Assembly (NCBI GenBank): GCA_964617665.1
Contig: CAZUAH010000598.1
Location: 1 to 8,272, forward strand
Direction of reading: 5' to 3'
DNA: 8,272 bases
DNA from: JADHUC01 sp964617665
GTDB lineage: Bacteria; Planctomycetota; Planctomycetia; Pirellulales; Pirellulaceae
Below are positions 1 through 6,457 of this stretch, one piece after another (the first letter of the stretch is position 1; the number at the start of each line of letters is the position of its first letter). The notes below the pieces were generated by a model. It was given only the letters and a program-made list of their open reading frames with translations. It made no database searches and was not told where the DNA came from. The translations under genes and the position numbers were made by a program.

Positions 1-55
1 CATCCGACTCGGCGTCTGAGATCGCGTCCGATTCAGCATCCGACATCGCGTCGGA
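1..55 (-). repeat. Short tandem S-D-A coding repeat
   Basis: On the minus strand the dockerin gene reads GASDAMSDAESDAISDAESD at the window edge. This is a 9-base (three-codon) Ser-Asp-Ala/Glu periodicity with an 18-base higher order. The array continues past the edge, so its length is unknown. Ser/Asp repeats form extended, strongly negative and often calcium-binding stalks in surface proteins of other bacteria; that role here is inference. Confidence 0.6.
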
Positions 56-604
56 AGCACCATCCGTCATTACTTCGCCATCGTTGCCGTCCAGCTCTTC
101 TCCTTCCGGCCCTCCTTCTAGACTCTCGGCTTCGCTGTCGGTCGCCGAGCCGGAAACGTCACCGCCTTCGGCAGAAGGCACAAGGTGAGCTACCTGTACA
201 ACTGAATCAATCTCGGTTTCCGGTTCAGTCACGACCGCTTCGATACCTTCCGAGTGTTCGGCCGACGATATTTCCGTCGGACGGTTCAGGCAACTGATGA
301 CGTGAAGCACGTCGGACGCAGAGCTGAGGCCATCGTCGTTGACATCCAAGAAGGCGACGACAACCAGGTCAGTATTCAGTTCCCGCATTCCGTTCGCGTT
401 GAGGTCATTGATGAGCGTCAGAACGTCAATCGCCGAGACCATGTGGTCCCCGTTTACGTCTTCGGCTCGTTCGGCATTGTGCCAGCTTTCAATCTCGGCT
501 TGGGCTTCGTGGACTTCGCTCGATTCGAAGGTTTCCAGCGCGGTTGTCGAAAGAACCAGTCGCTGGGAAAGCGATTCGACGGCCAACTTGCGATAACGTT
601 TCAT
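1..604 (-). CDS. Secreted dockerin protein with acidic Ser/Asp-rich tail (partial, C-terminus beyond left edge)
   Basis: Translation from the ATG at 604-602 is open for 201 codons to the left edge. Residues 1-21 (MKRYRKLAVESLSQRLVLSTT) are a basic stretch plus a 'VE-x-L-x-x-R-L-V-L-S' motif like the N-terminal LEPR-XLL type motif of planctomycete surface proteins. Two dockerin-like calcium-loop/helix repeats follow: DVNGDHMVSAIDVLTLINDLN (about residues 50-70) and DVNDDGLSSASDVLHVISCLN (about 87-107). The rest is increasingly acidic and ends in S-D-A-x repeats (residues 182-201). Start choice is supported by a good Shine-Dalgarno (AAGGAG) eight bases upstream. Type I dockerins bind cohesins in cellulosomes; in planctomycetes the partner is generally unknown. 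An N-terminal dockerin with a long acidic region after it is unusual. Catalytic domains, if any, lie outside the window. Function is unknown beyond a probable extracellular or surface location. Confidence 0.85.
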   Translation of the reverse strand, partial: MKRYRKLAVESLSQRLVLSTTALETFESSEVHEAQAEIESWHNAERAEDVNGDHMVSAIDVLTLINDLNANGMRELNTDLVVVAFLDVNDDGLSSASDVLHVISCLNRPTEISSAEHSEGIEAVVTEPETEIDSVVQVAHLVPSAEGGDVSGSATDSEAESLEGGPEGEELDGNDGEVMTDGASDAMSDAESDAISDAESD

Positions 605-612
605 GGATCTGG

Positions 613-618
613 CTCCTT
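613..618 (-). promoter_or_regulatory. Shine-Dalgarno site of the minus-strand dockerin gene
   Basis: The minus strand reads AAGGAG eight bases before the ATG at 604. It fixes the start of the left-edge dockerin gene and is the clearest ribosome binding site in the window. Confidence 0.75.
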
Positions 619-842
619 GTTAGATTGTCTCTTCCCTGTCGTTCGGCATCGCCGCAACTGTGTTCCTTCAACTATCAAGAGTCGTTTTCGTCTCGCTGAT
701 CCGCCACGCGATTCGTTTTCTTTCCGAGGATGAACCAAAATCACATGCGCCGGCCCACCGCTCGCAGTTTGGCCGCTGGCATCGGCCATGTGACTTTGCA
801 CAAGATCACCTGTCTGCACGGAATCCGTATCGACGAAATCAA

Positions 843-861
843 CTGGGCAGAAAGTGCCCAG
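843..861. promoter_or_regulatory. Palindrome, candidate enhancer-binding-protein site
   Basis: The sequence is a perfect inverted repeat with 7-base arms, CTGGGCA and TGCCCAG, around a 5-base spacer GAAAG. Its centre lies about 98 bases upstream of the start predicted from the sigma-54 element at 924-940. Upstream activator sites of sigma-54 enhancer-binding proteins are typically dyads roughly 80-150 bases upstream, so placement and symmetry both fit. The identity of any binding protein cannot be told from this window. It could also be an unrelated repressor site. Confidence 0.45.
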
Positions 862-923
862 CGCGTGGTCAAATCCTTGCCAACGTGTCACCGGAAGCAG
901 TGGGACAGCCGCAAAGTTGGCTT

Positions 924-940
924 TGGCACGGGAATTGCAT
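924..940 (+). promoter_or_regulatory. Sigma-54 (RpoN) -24/-12 promoter
   Basis: The sequence TGGCACGGGAATTGCAT matches the sigma-54 consensus TGGCACG-N4-TTGCW at every defined position. The conserved GG (925-926) and GC (937-938) are at the exact required spacing. Transcription would start near 950 and read rightward into the metalloprotease gene, giving a leader of about 124 bases. It lies in non-coding DNA on the correct strand, with a dyad at the usual enhancer distance. Sigma-54 promoters need an AAA+ activator, so transcription would be signal-dependent. The match is seen directly; activity is inferred. Confidence 0.7.
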
Positions 941-949
941 AGCTCGTTT

Positions 950-1000
950 GCCCCGCAGTCGTGTCTCGTCGTCTTTCGACTTGTTGGCGGAGAACGGGGC
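950..1000 (+). other. Potential stem in the predicted 5' leader
   Basis: GCCCCG (950-955) can pair with CGGGGC (995-1000). Inside this, AGTCG (957-961) can pair with CGACT (977-981). The outer stem begins exactly at the start site predicted from the sigma-54 element, so a transcript would carry a structured 5' end. The pairs are short and may be fortuitous. No known riboswitch is recognised. Confidence 0.25.
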
Positions 1001-1073
1001 CAGTTTCCACTACTCTGCATAGAACGACCCGACGGTTTGCCGAACGGCGACCAATCACTGAAAGAAATACCAG

Positions 1074-3821
1074 ATGCTCAGCACCGGCCGACGCCCAAAG
1101 CACTTTCGTCGTCGCAAGCGATTGCGTTTGCGCGGAGGCCGGCTACGCAGTTTGGGTATTGAGCGGCTCGACGCCCGCGTGCTGCTCGATGCCGACGGGA
1201 TCGCCTGGGCCGCACTCGATTTGACGATCAGCTTCGCGCCAGACGGCACGAACATAGCCGGGTACGAGAACTCGCTATTCACCGAGTTCAATTCCCTTGC
1301 CGCTTCGGACTCGTGGCGCGATACCATTGTGCGTGGTTTTCAGACATGGGCTCAGTACACGACCGCAACCGTAACAACCGTAGACGACAGTGGCGAGCCT
1401 TTCGGCGTGCCTGGTCCGACACAAGGCGATGCCCGTTTTGGCGATGTGCGAGTCGGCGCGATTCCGATGGCGGTCGATGTGATCGCGATCTCCATCCCGC
1501 ACGACGAAGTGATCTCCGGCACGTGGGCGGGTGACGTTCTGTTCAATAGCGACGCCGAGTTCAGCAGTTTGGATGAGATCTTTGCTGTCGCCGTCCACGA
1601 AGCCGGACACGTGTTCGGGCTGGGACACAGCACTGATCCGGCATCTCCGATGTTCTTGCACGGCATCACGCCAGCGGTCACGCCGACTGCCGAGGACATT
1701 GCCGCGATTCAGAGTCTATATGGCGGTCTTTCCGGTGCCGAAGGCCCGGAGGACGAGCACGACGAGGAAGACGAGCGCGAAGATGAGGCAGACGAGCACG
1801 AGCGTGAACACGAAGATGACGAGCTGGTGACCGCTAACGGTCTCGCGCTTTCCGCGAACTTCCAAGAAGCGATTCGCTACGATGCCACTGGCCAGATCTT
1901 TGATCCCGGCGACATCGACTACTACCAGTTGGTGCCCATTGATGATGAATTCGAGCAAGCCGATGTGCTCACGGTCACGGTTCGAGCGACGACGCCTCTG
2001 GGCCTGATCCCGCGCGCCACCATCTTCAATCACGAAGGCCAGGAATTCGAAGCGGACATTCTCGCAAACGCAAACGGCCAGCTAGTCGTCCAAGCCAAGG
2101 GGGCGGACCCCAGGCAGACGTACTTTGTGAAGGTTGATTCGGCCCAGTCCACGGGGTCCCACGCCATCGGCGGTTACGATTTCGTTGCCACGTTCGGCAC
2201 GCGCGAGGTGGAGCTTGGTAAGATCACAAGCGGGACGCTCGAGCCGGGGAAGGGGACTCGCACGAGCGCGTTGCACGTTTCGGAAACGCGCCTCGTGCAT
2301 TTCGTTCTGGCGACCGGACCGATCGAAGGCGATTCTGCAGCCGCGACATGGGCCGCGATCTACGATGGGGCCGGCAATCCGGTCTATCGGGTTGCGGCAC
2401 ATGCGGGAGAAAGCCGCTCGGCGAACACAGTCCTATTGACTCCTGGCGACTACCGCATCGAGTTTCACGGCGAGACATCGAGCGGTTCCACGTTAGGCGA
2501 TATCGACTACGAGTTACTGGCCGAGTCAATTTCGTTGCAGGTCGGTCCCCAGCCCGTGGATCCCACGGAGATGCCCATATTGCCCTGCAGCGATCCCGCC
2601 GCAGACCCGGTGTATTGCAGTCCTGATGAAGTGGTGGTTGATCCCGTAATTCTTCCCGATCCGTATCCTTACCCGTTTCCCGATCCGGTCGTCATCGTCA
2701 CACCACCTCCCCCGGAGACAGAATCGTGGTATTGGGACGGGATGACTCCGCCGAACGACCTGCCCGCCCCGCTCGGAACCGGTTCACCTCCACCCGAAGC
2801 TGGAACCAACCCTGTAATTCCCGATACCACTCCACCCACGCCCAACAACGAGACAGGGAACGGTACCAACGCGAGTTCGAGTCAGGTCGATACAGGGGGC
2901 ACATCAACCGGCTCTGCCAACGGTCAAACGGTTCAGCCTCCCCCGCCGGGAACTGGAACCAACTCTGTAGTTCCTGATACCACACCGCCGACACCCAACA
3001 CCGAGTCAGGCAGTACGGTCAACGCGGATTCGAACCAGCTCGATACAGGAGGCACATCAACCGGCTCTGCCAACGGTCAAACGGTTCAGCCTCCCCCGCC
3101 GGGAACTGGAACCAACTCTGTAGTTCCTGATACCACACCGCCGACACCCGACAACGAGCCGGGCAGCACTGTCAACGCTAATTCGAGCCAGCTCGATACA
3201 GGAGGCATATCAACCGGCGGTTCCAGCGGTCAAACGACTCAGCCGCCGGTTGGATCGGTGACAGCAGCGTGGCAGAATACGTCGAACCCCTACGACGTAA
3301 ATGCCGATAACCTCGTCACGCCATTGGACGTGTTATTGGTAGTGAACTATCTGAATTTCGGTCCGTCAATGTCGCTATCCGGCGCGTATCTACCGGGCCA
3401 ACCGCATATTGATGTCAATGCGGATGGTCACGCGTCCCCGATTGATGCCTTGATCGTCATCGCCGGGTTGAACGCCGGGTCAATCGCCGCAGCCGAGGGA
3501 GAAGCGACTCTTGCGCCGCCATCAGAACCAAGTTCGGTCCCGGCCGCGGCATTCGTCCCGCCGCCAAGCCTCAGCGTCTCCAGTGACGCCCCTGTTCCAC
3601 CCGCGTCGCCGGCCGTCGCATTCTCGTCGACAACGGCGACCGCGCCACTGGCGCCGGCCTCGTCAACCCCAAGCGGGGTCCATCCATTAGGCACGACCAG
3701 ATCGCTCACGCGAGCAACGACACGCAGTGCCGATGAACGTCTTCCCGGACCGGATTCTCTCGACGAGGAAGTGCTTGGGGCCATTGCTCTAGATGTTGGC
3801 CAGGCATGGAATGGGCTGTGA
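1074..3821 (+). CDS. Secreted matrixin-like zinc metalloprotease with repeat linker and C-terminal dockerin
   Basis: 915 residues. The basic N-terminus (about 1-41) ends in IERLDARVLLDADG, a planctomycete LEPR-XLL-like motif rather than a classical signal peptide. Residues about 45-215 form an M10 matrixin-type domain: zinc site HEAGHVFGLGH (H175, E176, H179, H185) and a likely Met-turn at M193. No cysteine-switch propeptide is seen. An acidic His/Asp/Glu tract covers 226-250. Residues about 255-375 resemble a bacterial pre-peptidase C-terminal (PPC) beta domain, and 378-510 look like a second beta segment. A Pro/Thr/Gly linker contains three 51-residue repeats (571-723). Dockerin repeats are DVNADNLVTPLDVLLVVNYLN (741-761) and DVNADGHASPIDALIVIAGLN (780-800). 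A Pro/Ala/Ser tail ends the protein. ATG 1074 is the first start after an in-frame TGA (1059-1061); its ribosome site is weak. It probably cleaves extracellular protein; substrate unknown. Confidence 0.9.
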   Translation: MLSTGRRPKHFRRRKRLRLRGGRLRSLGIERLDARVLLDADGIAWAALDLTISFAPDGTNIAGYENSLFTEFNSLAASDSWRDTIVRGFQTWAQYTTATVTTVDDSGEPFGVPGPTQGDARFGDVRVGAIPMAVDVIAISIPHDEVISGTWAGDVLFNSDAEFSSLDEIFAVAVHEAGHVFGLGHSTDPASPMFLHGITPAVTPTAEDIAAIQSLYGGLSGAEGPEDEHDEEDEREDEADEHEREHEDDELVTANGLALSANFQEAIRYDATGQIFDPGDIDYYQLVPIDDEFEQADVLTVTVRATTPLGLIPRATIFNHEGQEFEADILANANGQLVVQAKGADPRQTYFVKVDSAQSTGSHAIGGYDFVATFGTREVELGKITSGTLEPGKGTRTSALHVSETRLVHFVLATGPIEGDSAAATWAAIYDGAGNPVYRVAAHAGESRSANTVLLTPGDYRIEFHGETSSGSTLGDIDYELLAESISLQVGPQPVDPTEMPILPCSDPAADPVYCSPDEVVVDPVILPDPYPYPFPDPVVIVTPPPPETESWYWDGMTPPNDLPAPLGTGSPPPEAGTNPVIPDTTPPTPNNETGNGTNASSSQVDTGGTSTGSANGQTVQPPPPGTGTNSVVPDTTPPTPNTESGSTVNADSNQLDTGGTSTGSANGQTVQPPPPGTGTNSVVPDTTPPTPDNEPGSTVNANSSQLDTGGISTGGSSGQTTQPPVGSVTAAWQNTSNPYDVNADNLVTPLDVLLVVNYLNFGPSMSLSGAYLPGQPHIDVNADGHASPIDALIVIAGLNAGSIAAAEGEATLAPPSEPSSVPAAAFVPPPSLSVSSDAPVPPASPAVAFSSTTATAPLAPASSTPSGVHPLGTTRSLTRATTRSADERLPGPDSLDEEVLGAIALDVGQAWNGL
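2784..3242 (+). repeat. Three tandem 153-base coding repeats in the protease linker
   Basis: Units at 2784-2936, 2937-3089 and 3090-3242 each encode 51 residues of the pattern PPPPGTGTNSVVPDTTPPTP followed by an Asn/Ser/Thr-rich half with Q-[VL]-DTGG-x-STG. Bases 2898-2996 and 3051-3149 are identical over 99 bases, and only one base differs just before that run, so the junction arose by recent tandem duplication or was homogenised. The first unit is more diverged. A truncated further unit (QPPVGSV) follows. Copy number could vary between strains. Confidence 0.9.
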
Positions 3822-3836
3822 CGGGGCCATTCATCG

Positions 3837-3858
3837 AAATGGAATCGGTTTTCCGTTT
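3837..3858 (+). terminator. Weak hairpin after the protease gene
   Basis: AAATGGAA (3837-3844) can pair with TTCCGTTT (3851-3858), with one G-U pair and a six-base loop, sixteen bases after the stop codon of the protease gene. It lacks a following T-run, so it is at best a weak or non-canonical terminator or an mRNA 3' end structure. Confidence 0.25.
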
Positions 3859-3951
3859 GCATCGAGACTCTATCCGTTTTCATGAATGCGATCGCTACGA
3901 GCAGGCATCACCAAGTTGTGCCTCCGTTCTGTAGGAATCTTCGCTGGCGGG

Positions 3952-3957
3952 TATAAT
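3952..3957 (+). promoter_or_regulatory. Sigma-70-like -10 box (TATAAT) before the sigma factor gene
   Basis: A perfect TATAAT within GGCGGGTATAATGATC would start transcription near 3964. No good -35 hexamer is seen at 16-18 bases; TTCTGT at 3927-3932 is a poor candidate with 19-base spacing. If real, it places the start of the downstream sigma factor gene after about 3964, favouring GTG 3982 or GTG 4003 over the upstream ATG at 3886. Confidence 0.4.
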
Positions 3958-4002
3958 GATCGCATTCCACTCCTCAATGTAGTGAACCTATACAGCGAAC
4001 TC

Positions 4003-4620
4003 GTGGCAGACGACCACTCACAAGCCGAAAACACCTTCGCCGACGCGCCACGCTCGGACCATTCGCTGGTGCGCCGATTCCAGGATGGCGAGACGGATGC
4101 GGCTACGGCGATTTATCTGCGCTACGCGAAACGACTTCAATTGCTTGCACAGTCGCAGACCGGTACTGAATTGACCGTTCGGTTTGATCCGGAAGACATC
4201 GTTCAATCGGTTTTCCGAACGTTTTTCCGGCGCGCGGCCGAGGGACACTACGTGATTCCGGATGGCGATGAACTTTGGAAGCTCCTTTTGGTAATTGCCC
4301 TCAACAAAATCAGGGCTCGTGGGGAGTATCATCGGGCGGCGAAACGCAACGTGTCTCAAACAACGACTCTCGACACCGTGGAACCAGGGACGCTCACCGG
4401 GCAAGGAAGTCCCGATGAAAACGCCTACGTCGTCCTCCGTATGACGATTGACGATCTGTTCGACGAGTTGCCGGAGGTACAGCGCGAGATCGTGTCCTTG
4501 CGGATCGAAGGACACAACGTCACGGAGATTTCGGAAAAGACGAAACGGTCAAAGCGGACCGTGGAGCGAGTACTCCAGAGCTTTCGCACACACCTGAGCG
4601 AGTGTCTAAACACGGAGTGA
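4003..4620 (+). CDS. ECF-type RNA polymerase sigma factor, kinase-linked planctomycete type
   Basis: 205 residues from GTG 4003. The sigma-2 domain begins at SDHSLVRRFQDGETDAATAIYLRYAKRL and includes DPEDIVQSVFRTFF, the region 2.3/2.4-like segment for -10 recognition. After a variable linker, the sigma-4 domain runs LPEVQREIVSLRIEGHNVTEISEKTKRSKRTVERVLQ, a helix-turn-helix for -35 contact. No sigma-3 domain is present, as expected for ECF factors. The frame is open upstream to ATG 3886, but those residues do not look sigma-like and a TATAAT lies inside them. GTG 3982 is another possible start. None has a clear Shine-Dalgarno. The kinase gene starts seven bases after its stop. ECF groups genetically linked to Ser/Thr kinases are known in planctomycetes, and phosphorylation by the kinase is the likely control; no anti-sigma gene is visible. 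Confidence 0.88.
   Translation: MADDHSQAENTFADAPRSDHSLVRRFQDGETDAATAIYLRYAKRLQLLAQSQTGTELTVRFDPEDIVQSVFRTFFRRAAEGHYVIPDGDELWKLLLVIALNKIRARGEYHRAAKRNVSQTTTLDTVEPGTLTGQGSPDENAYVVLRMTIDDLFDELPEVQREIVSLRIEGHNVTEISEKTKRSKRTVERVLQSFRTHLSECLNTE
4614..4617 (+). promoter_or_regulatory. Ribosome binding site of the kinase gene, inside the end of the sigma gene
   Basis: GGAG ends just before the stop codon of the sigma factor gene and lies ten bases before the kinase ATG at 4628. The overlap suggests translation of the two genes is coupled and that they are one operon. Confidence 0.5.
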
Positions 4621-4627
4621 ACGGGCA

Positions 4628-6457
4628 ATGAATGTGACGTCAAAACCGGCACGGCTGGATCTTGACGATTACATCGAGCGCTATGAATCCGCGCGCGCGA
4701 CGGACAGCGAAGTCGACGTCGCTCACTTCGGTCCAGACAAGAGCCATCCGGAGTACGCCCAGATCATGGTCGAACTGCTGCGTGTCGATCTGGAGTATGG
4801 CTGGCAACGCGGCGAGAGGGACAAGCTGGGCGAATGCCAATCGCGTTTTGCCGACGTTCTACGCGATCCGGACCACCTTCAGCAGGTGGCGTTCGAAGAG
4901 TTCCGACTGAGACGCTTGGCGGGCGAGAGCGTTTCCCCCGACGAATACCGGCAGCGTTTTTCCATCGCGATTGACTCCTGGCCCGACCTGCCGGTTGGCG
5001 AGGAGCCTGCCTCGAGTTCGCACGATGATTGGGACGATTCCTGTTTTCGTGAGCTTTCGAGCGTCGATCCGGATACGGCCATTCGTCTGGCAAGTGCTGC
5101 GCGCCAACTACCGAAGGTTGGTGATCGTTTTCTCGGTTTCGAGTTGGTCGGCGAGCTTGGCCAAGGAGTGTTCGGTCGGGTCTACTTGGCGCGGCAGGGG
5201 GACTTGGCGAACCGGTTCGTGGCCCTCAAGGTCACCGCCCAGTTGTCCGACGAACCGCAGCGCCTTGCTCAGCTTCAACACACGAACATCGTTCCCATCT
5301 ATTCGCTTCATGAGCACGGACGTTTTCAGGCCGTGTGCATGCCGTTCCTCGGTCCGAACACGCTGGCCGACGTGCTGCAAACATTTCAGATCAGCCAGTC
5401 CGTTCCCATGTCGGGAAAGGCGCTGGTCAGCACAATGGCGGCCCGTCAGGTTTCCACGGTTGTCCGGGCAGCGGGCAAAAGCGCGCCGGCCGAGGCCATT
5501 GGCGGTGCGGAGGACTCGCCCCAATCGTCCGGCACGATTCAACGACTGGGAACGATGACATATTGGGACGCCGCGGCGTGGGTGGTCTCGAAGGTGGCCG
5601 ATGGCCTGGCTCACGCCCACGAACACGGCATCGTGCATCGTGACCTCAAGCCGGCCAATATCCTCCTGACCGACGACGGCGAGCCGCTCATTCTGGACTT
5701 CAATCTGGCGTCGCAGCAAACACCAGGAGCCTCGTCGTCGGCGCTGGTCGGCGGAACATTGCCATATATGGCTCCGGAGCACATCCAATCGCTTCGTTCC
5801 GGCGGCGACGTAGGCGCTCGTTGCGACATCTACTCGCTCGGCGTGGTTCTGTTTGAGATGTTGACGGGCCAGTGCCCGTACCCTGTACATCGCGGCAGCT
5901 TCGAACAAGTTACGTCGCAGATGCTCGACGATCGCAAGACACCGCCGCCGTCGGTAAGAAGTCTGAATAGATCCGTGACGCCCGATCTGGATTCGATCGT
6001 GTCACATTGCCTGGCGCACGACCCGGCACGGCGGTATGCCACGGCTCGACAATTGCAGGAGGACTTACAGCGACACCTCGCCAACCGGCCGCTTCGCTAC
6101 GCGGCAAAATGCTCGATCGTCGAACGCGTGAAGAAGTGGACTCGACGGCATCCCCGGCTATCGTCGGCCACGTCGATCGTGACAATCTCCATGATCATCA
6201 TTCTCGCACTCGCCGTAGCGTTTTGGATGCGCGGCAAGCGCCTGGCGGAGAAAGAAGCGGTCGATTTGTTGAGAATGTTTCAGTCGGACCTGGCAACCGT
6301 CCGCGCCTCGCTGAACATTCCGCGTACGGACGACGACGCTCTACGCGACGGCCGAGAGGGCGTTCCAGCGATACGGGATCCTCGGCTCGCCCGATTGGCG
6401 CGACGGGCCCGCCTTTGTGCGCCTCCCACGCACCGACCAAGAAACGCTCCAGCATGA
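4628..6457 (+). CDS. Membrane Ser/Thr protein kinase (frameshifted N-terminal part of a kinase-TPR protein)
   Basis: 609 residues as read. Residues 1-160 are an N-terminal region common in planctomycete kinases, with no known fold that I can name. The kinase domain (about 168-480) has the Gly loop GELGQGVFGRVYLA (G178, G180, G183), catalytic K201 in VALK, helix-C E209, HRDLKPAN (D339, N344), metal-binding D357 in LDFNLA (Asn replaces Gly of DFG), GTLPYMAPE (E384) and DIYSLGVVLFEML. A Ser/Ala-rich insertion occupies about 254-310. A membrane span covers about 512-533, preceded by basic residues, so the kinase is cytoplasmic. From about residue 575 the sequence turns Arg/Ala/Pro-rich and unlike the family, because a frameshift near 6350 diverts it to the stop at 6455. 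It is co-transcribed with, and likely acts on, the sigma factor encoded just before it; this target is inferred. Confidence 0.88.
   Translation: MNVTSKPARLDLDDYIERYESARATDSEVDVAHFGPDKSHPEYAQIMVELLRVDLEYGWQRGERDKLGECQSRFADVLRDPDHLQQVAFEEFRLRRLAGESVSPDEYRQRFSIAIDSWPDLPVGEEPASSSHDDWDDSCFRELSSVDPDTAIRLASAARQLPKVGDRFLGFELVGELGQGVFGRVYLARQGDLANRFVALKVTAQLSDEPQRLAQLQHTNIVPIYSLHEHGRFQAVCMPFLGPNTLADVLQTFQISQSVPMSGKALVSTMAARQVSTVVRAAGKSAPAEAIGGAEDSPQSSGTIQRLGTMTYWDAAAWVVSKVADGLAHAHEHGIVHRDLKPANILLTDDGEPLILDFNLASQQTPGASSSALVGGTLPYMAPEHIQSLRSGGDVGARCDIYSLGVVLFEMLTGQCPYPVHRGSFEQVTSQMLDDRKTPPPSVRSLNRSVTPDLDSIVSHCLAHDPARRYATARQLQEDLQRHLANRPLRYAAKCSIVERVKKWTRRHPRLSSATSIVTISMIIILALAVAFWMRGKRLAEKEAVDLLRMFQSDLATVRASLNIPRTDDDALRDGREGVPAIRDPRLARLARRARLCAPPTHRPRNAPA
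6340..6362 (+). other. Frameshift site joining kinase and TPR reading frames
   Basis: The kinase frame reads ...TDDDALRD up to 6349 and then loses family-like sequence. The other frame reads AERAFQRYGILGSPDWRDGPAFVRLPRTD from 6351 straight into the TPR reading frame. Removing one G of the GG at 6350-6351 joins them as LRDAERAFQRYGIL in a single open frame 4628-7742, about 1037 residues. The TPR frame is closed upstream by a TGA at 6312-6314, so the change must lie between 6315 and 6454. No slippery sequence or stop codon at the junction suggests programmed frameshifting. Confidence 0.75.

Larger units (their letters stand above)
605..1073. other. Non-coding divergent control region between the two dockerin genes
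   Basis: This 469-base stretch separates the two divergent dockerin genes. Several open frames cross it, but none has a recognisable domain, a good ribosome site or protein-like composition, so I treat it as non-coding. It contains a sigma-54 type promoter (924-940), a 19-base palindrome (843-861), a weaker inverted repeat TGGCC/GGCCA (770-774 and 784-788), and a potential leader stem at 950-1000. I found no convincing sigma-70 promoter for the minus-strand gene. Confidence 0.6.

Noticed and set aside
655..675. A sigma-54-like match on the minus strand (GGAACACAGTTGC) before the left dockerin gene
   Set aside because: The GG to GC distance is one base short and the first block lacks the conserved GGCAC, so it fails the strict spacing rule.
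254..733. A 159-codon plus-strand open frame over the left dockerin gene
   Set aside because: The opposite strand encodes two clear dockerin repeats with a good ribosome site, so this frame is a shadow.
730..942. A 70-codon plus-strand open frame with GAGGATG at its start
   Set aside because: No domain is recognised, the purine-rich site overlaps the ATG rather than preceding it at proper spacing, and the frame runs through the palindrome and promoter. A small protein cannot be fully excluded.
601..1020. A 139-codon minus-strand open frame across the divergent intergenic region
   Set aside because: It would overlap the start of the dockerin gene and the sigma-54 element, has no ribosome site or domain, and its composition is not protein-like.
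5108..5908. A 266-codon open frame on the minus strand opposite the kinase gene
   Set aside because: It is antisense to conserved kinase motifs, is Arg/His-rich with no recognisable domain, and is expected by chance opposite GC-rich coding DNA.
6340..6457. Programmed frameshifting between kinase and TPR frames
   Set aside because: No slippery heptamer, no stop codon at the junction and no obvious downstream structure; a one-base insertion or sequencing error is simpler.
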